A stretch of DNA of 64,000 bases, taken from assembly GCF_020497125.1 (NCBI RefSeq), contig NC_059082.1, positions 23,024,965-23,088,964 of the forward strand, written 5' to 3'. Positions 1 through 11,100 of the stretch are shown here, piece after piece. The notes under the pieces were generated by a model. It was not told where the DNA came from, ran no database searches, and was given only the letters and a program-made list of their open reading frames with translations. A program made the position numbers and the translations under genes. Position 1 is the first letter of the stretch. Each line of letters opens with the position of its first letter. Source of the DNA: Mauremys mutica. Lineage: Eukaryota > Chordata > Testudines > Geoemydidae.

Positions 1-283
1 CCATGAAGTCTGACAAATGAAGTAGGACTGTGGGAATATTCATTAACAGCTCTGTTCTGATGTGAGAGTCCTGGCAGTTTTCCTCTAAATATTAAATATA
101 AACAGGAGGAAAAAAAAAAGCACAAGACCAATCTTCAGTCCTGAAAGCAGAGATTTTAACTACAGTGTTTCATATAAAAGAGCATGATTAAATCTATACA
201 TCTAGAGATTCTTTCTGAGTTGATCTAGAATATACTCCAAGTTATTTAAATACCTACTCCCCTCTTGTCAGGTAGGTACTTAC
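1..283. other. ATOSA intron, left edge
   Basis: AT-rich intron sequence downstream of the large exon on the minus strand. No repeat or RNA gene recognised. Confidence 0.7.
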
Positions 284-2129
284 CAGCACATCTGCATTCT
301 TCAGTTGTTCACACCTAGCCAAATAGTCTTCTACAGATTTCTTCTGGGAATTACTTTGAAATTCATAGTCGGTTGGGTCTTCATTCTCATCATGTGCAGT
401 TTTCAGTTTATCTTGCTTATTTTTGCATTTGAAACTGTCATGGTCTTTATTTAAATAATTTTCAATACTAACAAGTTGGGTATTTTGCTCACATATATTT
501 GGTTTTTTTGAATCTTTATCTAAACACTTAAGCTCATTTTTGTGCAAAATATTAGATGCCTGCATTAGTGTTGCTTTTTTTGTACCTTCAAGTATTTTGG
601 ATTTATCTAACTGTGGATTGATTAAACAGTCTCCATTACTATTCTCACTCGTGATTATTCTTTCTTTAAGTTTATTTTTGCAAATCTGTTCATCAGTGGT
701 GTTGAAATTTGAACACTGTTTACCAATGTCTTTGTTGGTCATTTGGTCTTTATGTAGACAACCAGAAAGTACTGTTTCCCGTTTATCTGGCAGTTCAGAT
801 TTATTTTCTTTGCTACATGATATACTTATGCTAATAAACGAATTGGTAGTTTTATTTGGAGTCTGCTGAAATGTGTTTTGGACACCTTCACTGGGTTTTG
901 CTAGAATCAATTTTCTTCTTGCTTGGGGCTTTGGAGAAGCCTTCGATTCACCATCAAGTCTATAAGATGTCAGAGGGGTATCAGGTGTTCTGGTCTTTAC
1001 TTTACTGCTGTCTTTTATGGTAACGTCAGACTTAGAGAATGAAATAGAGGATGTTTCCTTGCCTTTCTTCAACAAGTTTTCATCTTCATATGAACTTTGA
1101 AAAACTTTTGAAGTGATTGAACTGCTTTCATGTACATTGAATGGACGCCCGGTAATGTGTGAAGTAGCTGGATCACAGTGAATCAAGTGTTGGGCAATCC
1201 TTGCTATAGCTTCCTGTCGCTCCAGAAGTAAAGAACTTATTAAAGGATTAGTCTCTCCTATGGACTGACGAGAACAGTGGCTCATAGGAACATGGGAATC
1301 AACCAATGGGTTCTCTGGTATTGCTCTTGTCTTGTCTTCACTGCAGTCTTCTGATAACGTAATATCTGTGTTAGCAGTAGAAACAGAGGATGTTTCCTTG
1401 CCTTTTTTCAGCAAGCTTTCATCTTCATAAGTATTCCAAAAAACTTTTGAAGTAACTGAACTGGTTTCATGCATGTTGAATGGACATCCAGTAACAAGTG
1501 AAGTAGATGGATCACAGTGAATCAAGTGCTGAGCAATTCTTGCTATAACTTCCTGTCGCTCCTGAAGTAAAGAACCTATCAAAGGACTAGTCTCTCCTAT
1601 GCGCTGATGGGAACAGTGACTATTTGGAACTTGGGGATCAACCAAAGAAAAGGATTTAAAAGTTCTGACTGATGTTTCATGTGGCTGTGTCTTATTGTCC
1701 CCCATAGCATTATAGCACTGAACTTTAGACTGTGATGTCCCAAAGGCAGACCCAAGACCAGTTGCTGGATAAAGTTTTATGTTTCTCACCGATGTAGAAA
1801 ATTCAGGGGATATTTTTGCATTAAGCAAGCCCTCAGGAATCAATGTCCATGTTTGTTTTCCACATGAACGCTGTGAACTGGACACACTGCACTGCTCTCT
1901 CTCAATGGAATCACAGTGCTGATGTACATTATGTTCTTGTATTCCCTTTTCATAAAAGCCCAGGCTGGTGTGAATACTACAGGTCAAAACCGGATAGTTA
2001 GATTGTCTAGGCAAGGACTGGACACTGACTTTCAAGGCCACATTGTGAGAAACATTAGGAACAGGAAACACATGTTCAGTTGGTGTCTGGGAAAAAGTCC
2101 ATTGCAGGTCCACATCTGCAGCACTTACT
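284..2129 (-). CDS. ATOSA: ATOSA large internal exon
   Basis: 1,846 nt (615 codons plus one base). The acceptor TTTCAG ends at 2130 and the donor GTAAGT starts at 283; the exon ends in phase 0 after DVL. It opens with [10 protein letters not shown] and continues with the conserved [20 protein letters not shown] block. Two copies of a 73-residue repeat carrying [13 protein letters not shown] follow, then a long Ser/Lys/Asn-rich, low-complexity, probably disordered region, and it ends with an [10 protein letters not shown] and [10 protein letters not shown] segment. No transmembrane or signal segment is seen. The GTAAGT hexamer one base inside the exon start (2128-2123) is a perfect donor match right after the acceptor. 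Confidence 0.93.
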
Positions 2130-5100
2130 CTGAAATAATACAGAAAAGCCTCTGTATAAATTTACATTATATGCAGATTTTTCTAAAGACATAATTATAT
2201 TTTAAAAAAAAGGCAAATACAATTAATTAAGGAAACTGGCAACTGTCATACTTTGCAAAATCCCCAAACCAAATGCTACAACAAACAACGAGCAAAGCCC
2301 ATCCAAAGGGGGAGGGGAATCAATTGTTCTAAGGCTACTTTCTATTCAGCAATTACCCACTAAGAACAAACAAATGGCTCTTTTCTACCTCAGACCTACC
2401 TGTACAGAATATTACGAGGAACAGCACCATGTGAAACACTCAGCCAAGCGCTCAACTGAGAAAAGAAAACAAAAGAGCGGACAGCCAATAAGAGGGTCTT
2501 CTCTTCAATAAAGCGATCTCCACTTCTAAAATGTATTAAAAGAAATAAGCAGGTATTGGTAAGAGCCATTACAAAAACAGCAAAATAATTAAACAGTTGG
2601 AGCAGCTTTGCTTTAATCTTGTTAAGATCTTAGAAACCAATATTTTTTTCAAAACAAGATCCGTTGCTGCAAAATTTCCTTCCACTACTCCTGAACTTTT
2701 AAGTCACACATTTTCTAAACATCCTGCAGGAAATTATGGTTCAATGCACAATTTATAAAAAGATACACAAAGACGCTATGCATCATCAAAACAACCTGCA
2801 TTAAAATGACTGAAAATAAATTTCCTTTCTAAATGCCAGAAGCAAAACAGTATTATTTGTGGTGAACTTTGTGATAAAAGGAGACTTATGTTCTTAATGA
2901 AATACATCTAGCATGCTAAAATAGTCTCAGGGCCTGATTCTCCACTAACTTGCACCGTATGTAGTTATCTATACCTCTTCAAAGTGAGTGCAAAATGCTA
3001 CAATTCTAAGTTAGTTAAACTTTACACCCACCTTACTCAGGTGATTACACAAAGTGCTAGGCTGTGGAAAATCAAGCCCAAATTTTGTACTAGAATACAA
3101 TTATTTTCTAAGAACAGCAATAATAATCTGGGATTCAAATCCAAGTTACTAAACCAGACAGTTGCCCTGCAAAAATCCAGTCGCCTTAAATTATTAACTA
3201 ACCTCCACACCCAAACTTACTGTCGGGGAACTGGCTCCAAAATCCACCTTTCTAACAGCAATGCATCTTGTTTGATTGCAGGATCATTTAAATCACTCCC
3301 TTCTGTGGTGGGCCCTTCATCACTATAGCAACAGTCTGGAAGTAGCATCACTTCTATCATGATAGGAATATTATTTTTCCACAGCAGCATAACCTCAGAC
3401 CTGGTTCGTCTGGCTTGACGACACTTAAAAACAAACAAACAAACAACAACAAAAAAGCACCACAATGCTAGTTAGATTTAAAATCAGCTTTAAGAGCACA
3501 CTCAAAAAATGTAAAAGCACTAAGGGCCCGATCCAGGAAAATACATCTGAGTTTTTCAAATCACAAAGGCTGCAGAGCCATTACCAATGCAAGATGTAAT
3601 AAAGCTCTAAGGTGGCAATTTAGAGAATTTGTGGGGAAAAGAGAGATCATATAGAGGAGCTTCCCATCAACTGTACTCTGCTACTTGTACTTTTCTCACT
3701 CTCTGTAAGTCCCCACTTCTGGGGTCCAATCAGGGCCGGCTCCAGGCACCAGCATTCCAAGCTGGTGCTTGGGGCGGCAATCTACAAGGGGCGGCAGTCC
3801 CTGTTGTTTTGCCCCCAAGCAGCGCACGGAATTAATCATAGAATCATAGAATCTCAGGGTTGGAAGGGACCTCAGGAGGTCATCTAGTCCAACCCCCTGC
3901 TCAAAGCAGGACCAAACCCAACTAAATCATCCCAGCCAGGGCTTTGTCAAGCCTGACCTTAAAAACCTCTACGGAAGGAGATTCCACCACCTCCCTAGGT
4001 AACCCATTCCAGTTCTTCACCACCCTACTAGTGAAAAGGGTGAAGAACTGGAATGGGTTACCTAGGGAGGTGGTGGAATCTCCTTCCTTAGAGGTTTTTA
4101 AGGTCAGGCTTGACAAAGCCCTGGCTGGGATGTCGCCCTGTTGGAGTTGTTAGAATCTTTGGGCCGGAGCAATTCTCCTGCATGGCCAGGGGTGTAGGTT
4201 TACTGAGTTCTGGATCTCTTACTTAGAGACTGAAGAGTCCCAACCTTTCTGCACCAACTCCCCCCAACCTTTCTGCACCAACTCCCCCATCCACACACCA
4301 ATGATCAAAACTGAAAAATAAATGTCCAAGATTATCTAGAAATGTAACAAAAATTAGGGAAAAGTCTAAATTTTCTCAAAAATCCCACTAATGCAAATTA
4401 TGGTTCTATACACCTAGAAAATAAAAAACGTGATTTTTTCTACGACTAGACTACGACTACGATGAAGAACAACAACAAACAACAACAACAACAGTATAAG
4501 AACACAAGTACATGTTATGTTCATTAGCAAAATGCCTTATATAGACTATATAATAAGATGTTTGTTAAGGACAGAATTATGCTGTCAGTACTATTTTCAA
4601 TTACATATTTGTTTAAGGGAAAAAATAATTTATATAGAGAGTGAGTGACTGTCACTAGTGCTTAACTAGAAAGCTACGGGGCAGATCGTCAGCTGATTTA
4701 AATTGTCATAGCTCAACCGACAATGGAGCCATGACAGTTCGCACAAGTTGAAGATTCTATGGATTCCCCATTAATACCCACATGGTATTTATCGTGTACT
4801 GATATAGTCATACCTGGGCCAATTTGTCGGTGCACTCATGCTTAGATGTTAATGGCTGACTTGACTGTGCTGGAGGGCAATGGAAACCCTCTGTTCTACC
4901 CTTTACAGAAAATTCTGGTGTTCGACCTTCAGTAATCAATAAGGCCAAGGAGACCAGGAATTCCTCAGCTTCATATTCAAAGTATTCATCTAAAGTATCT
5001 GTCAATCCACAAGAGAAAAAAAAACTTCATTAGTACAAGTTAAAGACAGATTTGTAAAAAAAAAACACATCACAATGAAGAGTGTTATGCCTCTAAGTTG

Positions 5101-8100
5101 TTTAAATGAAAGAATCACCCAGTTTCAGCTACAATATTCAGTATGAAGTTACATGGTAAATATTTTGTTGCCTCTAATCTGCTGGATTTCTACATGCTGC
5201 TCATTTAGTCCATTACCCTCACCAATCCATCCATCACAAATGTAGAAATGTTTAAAATTTGTCAGAGTATATGGACAATCTTAAACCTTAAAATTACCCT
5301 ATGCTCAGTGCCAAGGGATTTTATGGGACTAAGGTATCTCTAGTAAAGGTGAGAGAAATCCTGAGACTCTAAACATCTTACTTCTTGTGTACACGGGTAT
5401 TACAAAAATCAAAACATTCTCTTTCCGAGAAAAACACTGGTTTCAAATGTGTCTTTACTGTTCTATTAAAGCATTTACAGCTCTAGCATTTTGCGAGATA
5501 TGAGACCCAGGGACGCCCAGGGACGGGGGACAAGTGTACATTCGTGGAGTATGTACATAAGCCTCCCTGGGGTGTATGGGGTGTTCAGGGAGGGGTAGCA
5601 CCTCTGGTGTAGGGGCATGTCGTGTCCCTTCAGGGCAGCTCGTCCACCTTTGGTCCCCACCTGTCACTCAGCTCTCACCTGTGGCTCCTAGTAGCTGTAG
5701 CATGCGCAGCGGCCACACCCCGGGCAACAGCTTCGACAGGCTGGCTAAACCAGGTTGAGGGTAGCCGTCGGGCATAGACCTTCGGTGAGCTAGGGCCTTG
5801 TCTATCCCGAGCATGTGACGACAGACTCCGGCGGATTGAGCGGATGAGACCTTTTGGAATAGGACCAACGGTCATGAAGGCGGTTTCTGCAAGCGACGTG
5901 GTACGCTAAGAGCACGGCAAGACGCAAAAGACGCCCTGGTCAACCACTGCACCCAGCCCATCTCCAACCGTCTCGACTTTTGTCCTGCCATTGGAGCAAG
6001 ATGGAATCTGGGAAGAGAGAGTGAGGCTGACTATGCGCACCTCTCCCTCACTTTAATCCAATTCACGCGCAAGTCTTGACATCCCTCCAATTCCCGTAAA
6101 AACTTTAAAGTCCTGTGGCAATGGGCGAGCGACGAAGCAGCAGGTGTGGATACACTGGGAGCTGTAGCCGCGGACCTGCACACAGGCGGCTCAGGTCTAA
6201 TGGTCATCTTCTTGCTGACCGAAGCAACAGCTGGATTCGGCGACTACCTGAGTGACTGAGCAGCCCTCTTTAGGACTGCACTGCTCACCTCTGTAGTAAG
6301 AGGAAGGGGCTAGAAAAGGTGCCCTAAACATTGTTTGCTTCATAGAACAGTGGCCAGCTTGCCGCGGCTGGAGGGGATCCCATCTTATGCGGTCGAATAA
6401 CAAAATTTCAAACAACAAAACGCAAGATGATACCACTCATTATTGGTACATGGAATGTACGCACGCTTCAAGACAACCTCTCAGCAGATCGACCAGAAAG
6501 AACAGCAGCTCTGGTCGCCAGAGAGCTCACAAGATTTAACATCGATATTGCGGCCCTGTGTGAAACTCGTCTAGCCAACGAAGGTCAGCTCACAGAAACA
6601 GGAGGTGGTTACACATTCTTCTGGTGTGGACGTAGCAGTGACGAACGTCGTGAATCTGGAGTTGGCTTTGCGGTTAAGAATCATCTTGTCTGCAAACTTG
6701 CCAGTCTTCCCAAGGGCGTGAACGATCGACTCATGACACTGCATCTTCCACTACCGAGAGGAAAGCGAGTTATACTAATCAGCGCTTACGCACCCACAAT
6801 GACGAATCCGGATGAAGTAAAGGACAAGTTTTATGAAGATCTTGATGCCCTACTTTCATCCGTGAAGCGCACCGACAGGCTGATTCTACTTGGCGATTTT
6901 AACGCGAGAGTAGGATCCGATCATTCTGCCTGGGATGGTGTCATTGGAAAAAATGGAATCGGCAAATGCAACAGCAATGGCCTACTACTATTGAAGACAT
7001 GTGCGGCTCATGATCTGATCATCACCAATACCATCTTCCGCCTGCCCACTCGCAAAAAGACGTCCTGGATGCACCCACGTTCCAAGCACTGGCATCTCAT
7101 TGATTATGTCATCGTGCGGAGGAAAGACAGACAGGATGTAAGGGTGACTAAGGCCATGCCGAGTGCTGACTGTTGGACTGATCAAAGACTTATCTCTAAA
7201 TTAAGCCTTCACATCAAGCCAAAGAGACGTCCGCAGGGAAATAAAGCTGTGATGAAAAAGATCAACGTCAGTAAACTGAGGAACCCCAACACAGCAGCTT
7301 CACTAGTAGAAGATCTCGACAACCAACTCTCAGAGCTGCAATTAGAGGAAAACGTTGAGAGGAACTGGGAACACTTCCGAAATATTGTGCACTTTTCTGC
7401 ACTAAAGGTTCTTGGACCCTCACACAGGAAACAGCAGGACTGGTTTGATGAAAACGACAAAGAGATCAAGGCTTTACTTGCTGAAAAGCACCGCCTTCAC
7501 CGTGCTCATCAGAACGACCCGTCGTCAACAGCTAAGAAAAATGCCTTCAACAACATTCGCAGGACTGTACAGAGCAAGCTTCGTAAGATGCAGGACTCCT
7601 GGTTGAGTGCCAAAGCAGATGAAATCCAGAAGTTTGCTGATAGAAACGATGCCAAACGTTCTACGAAGCCCTTAGATCCTTGTACGGACCTCGGCCTTCA
7701 GAGAGTTCCCCTCTACTGGACTTAGATGGTGTAACTCTCATTACTGAGAAGACTCTGATTCTACAGCGTTGGGCTGAGCATTTCCAATCCGTACTGAACC
7801 GCCCATCTTCCATCAATAATGAGGCGACTGACAGAATGCCCCAGGCGGATATTAATTACAGCCTGGACGTTCCACCATCAGAGACTGAAACCCTACAGGC
7901 CATCAGTCAGCTGTCTAGTGGCAAGGTCTCAGGATCTGATGCGATTCCAGCGGAAATCTATAAGGATGGTGGTGCAATGCTTGTTGACAAACTCACTCAG
8001 CTGTTCCAGTCCTTCTGGAATCAAGGGTCCATTCCTCAGGAATTGAAAGATGCGTCCATCGTACACCTCTACAAGAGGAAAGGCAATTGAAAAGTCTGTG

Positions 8101-11100
8101 ATAATCATAGAGGAATATCACTGCTTTCTAGCGCAGGTAAGATCCTTGCACGAGTGTTGCTGAATCGCCTGATTGACCACCTGGAACAGGGTTTACTACC
8201 CGAGACACAGTGCGGCTTCCGCAAAGAGCGTGGCACTGTGGACATGATCTTCGCAGTTCGGCAGCTCCAAGAGAAGTGTCAAGAGCAGAATCGTGAACAG
8301 TATACCATCTTCGTGGATCTTACCAAGGCTTTTGACACTGTCAGTCGCGAAGGTCTGTGGCGCATCATGTCGAAGTTTGGGTGCCCTGACAGATTCATCC
8401 TGATGGTACGTCAGTTCCACGACGGCATGACGGCTCGTGTTCTGGACGACGGAGAAGCTTCAGAGGCCTTTCCCGTCACAAACGGCGTCAAGCAGGGGTG
8501 TGTTTTGGCACCGACCCTGTTCAGCATAATGTTTTCAGCTATGCTGTCAGATGCCTTTCAGAACAGTTCCTTGGGAATCAGCCTGAGATACAGGACTGAT
8601 GGGAAACTGTTCAACCTGAGAAGACTCCAGGCTGTCACCAAAATAAAGGAGACTGTGCTAAGAGACCTTCTTTTTGCTGACGATTGTGCCCTGAATGCTG
8701 GATTAGAGCAGGAAATGCAAGCTAGCATGGATAAATTCGCAGCAGCATGCGATAACTTCGGCCTCCTCATCAACATAAAGAAAACCGAAGTGATGCACCA
8801 GCCAGCTCCGAAAGCCCAACACCAAGAGCCCACCATCATAGTGAAGGGACAAAAGCTGCAAGCAGTGGACCAATTTACATACCTTGGCAGCACCCTTTCT
8901 CGCACAGTGACAATTGACATCGAGGTCAACTGCAGAATCGCTAAAGCAAGTTCTGCATTTGGCAGACTGTTGACCAACGTGTGGGACCGCCGTGGAATAA
9001 GCCTTGCTACAAAGCTTAAAGTCTACCGAGCAGTAGTGCTAACTACCCTGATGTATGCCAGTGAGACTTGGACTGTATACAGGAGGCATGCTAGGCAACT
9101 GAACCACTTCCACATGACTTGCCTCCGCAGACTTCTGAGGATCCGGTGGCAGGATAAGGTGCCAGATACAGAAGTCCTCTCCAGAGCAGGCCTGCTGTCA
9201 GTTTACACTCTGCTTATGAAAGCCCAGACACGCTGGGCAGGCCATGTTGTAAGGATGCCAGACCACCGCATCCCCAAACAGCTCTTTTATGGTGAACTGT
9301 CTCAAGGAAAGCGATCACACGGGGGACAAAAGAAGCGATACAAAGACACGCTGAAAGCCTCTCTTAAGTCCCTGGATATTGACATCACCTCCTGGGAAAC
9401 TCTGGCACAAGACCGATCGACATGGCGTACGCTGATCCACCAAGGCTGCCAGACATCTGAAGCCAGAAGGATAACTATAGCACAAGAGAAGTGAACACTC
9501 CGTAAAGCCAGAGCTGTAAATGTTGTAACAGTGGTGCCCACACATGTCTGCCCGACATGTGGCAGAACATTTCTTGCCCGTATTGGCCTTATCAGCCACC
9601 TGCGGACGCACTGTGGACAGCTCACAACCTGCTAGATGTCAAGGTCTTCTTCGAAAACGATGGACGAACATACATACATAAGCCTCCCACAAGAATGTCG
9701 GAGGCTCCCCCCCGTTTCCGCCTTCCCCTATCCCCCACCAGCGCCTCAGCACGCCGCGTCCAGGAGCAGCCCTGGTCAGAGCTAAAGCAGCGTGGCTCAG
9801 GCGGGGCCTGAGCTCTTCCCGCTCAGAGCCGCATGATAAAGGGGCAGGGCTGAGCTCCTCCCACTCAGAGCCACGTGGTAAGAGGGTGGGGCTCCGGGCC
9901 AAGTGGCGGGAGCTCAGGTCACGTGGAGCCACGCTGCTGCAGCGCTGTCCAGGGCTGCTCCTGGATGCGGCGCGCTGAGACTCTGGGAGAGGGGGGAGGT
10001 GGGGGTAAGCGGCATGGTAAGGGACTCGGGGAGGGGGAGGTTAGATAAGGGGCAGGGAGTCCCGGGGACAGTCAGGGGACAGGGAGGGGGCAGAGGTTCA
10101 GGAGGAGAGGCGGTCAGGGGACGGGGAACAGTGGGTTGGATCGTGGGTGTTCCGGGAGCCTGTCAGGACTCGGTGGGGGAGGGTGGATAGGGGTCGGGCA
10201 GTCAGGGGACAAGGAGCAGGATGGGTCAGGGATTCTGAGGGGGGCAGGAAGTGGGTGGGGGTCAGATAGGGGGCAGGGCCAGGCTGTTTGGGGAGGCACA
10301 GCCTTCCCTACCCTAAAGCTCATTCAGCAGTTTGAAGCTTGCAGACAGCTATTTAACACAAAGAGCCAAGCTGTTATCTTTTCCCTTAGGGCTACCATCC
10401 CAGTCTCAAATGCCAAATTATAGTCTACATTTAATTTCAGTGCCATAGGGAGATTCATGTCAGGGGAGGGTAGCTTCATTTAAAATTAGCCACTTTAGAT
10501 TAACAGTGATAGAGCCAAGAGAGTCATGGGGGAGGGATCACATGAGAAGAGCAATATCCTACACCATCTACCTCCTTCCCAACCCTACCAAGGGAGATCC
10601 CCCATCCCTGCATTCCCCGAGGCTCCAGAGGGGTTAATTCAGTGGTTCTCAAACTTTTGTACTGGTGACCAGTTTCACATAACAAACTTCTGAGTGTGAC
10701 CCCCCCCCTTATAAATTAAGGGGGGGGTCACCTTTTTATATATTTAACACTATTATAAATGCTGGAGGCAAAGCAGGGTTTGAGGTGGAGGCTGACAGCT
10801 CGCAACCCCCAGTAATAACCTTGTGACCTCTGAGGGGTCCTGACCCCCAGTTTGAGACCCCCTTGTGTTAATTTAATTTTAGCACCCTGTGTCCTTTCAC
10901 GTGCATGTGCTATTTTGAGCATTTCAGTTTTCACAACATAGACTCATCCCAGATTCTGGAACAAGCTCAAATGCTCAGTTCATGGAGTATGTACATAAAC
11001 TATACTAAAGATAGGGGAGGGATAGCTCAGTGGTTTGAGCATTGGCCTGCTAAACCCAGGGTTGTGAGTTCAATCCTTGAGAAGGCCACTTAGGGATCTG

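Larger units (their letters stand above)
3424..4813. other. ATOSA intron between exons 2 and 3
   Basis: About 1.4 kb. It starts (minus-strand 3' end) with a (CAAA)n/(CAA)n tract at 3430-3455 next to the acceptor, then holds a hAT-like fragment (3731-3832), a CR1 palindrome (3839-4132), and an (AAC)n microsatellite at 4466-4493. Two copies of a short CCAACCTTTCTGCACCAACT unit sit at about 4240-4290. Confidence 0.7.

Noticed and set aside
4999..5005. Start of the second ATOSA exon at a TTG upstream of the splice acceptor
   Set aside because: The acceptor AG at 5000-4999 lies between that codon and the conserved sequence; the true start codon is at 45419-45417.
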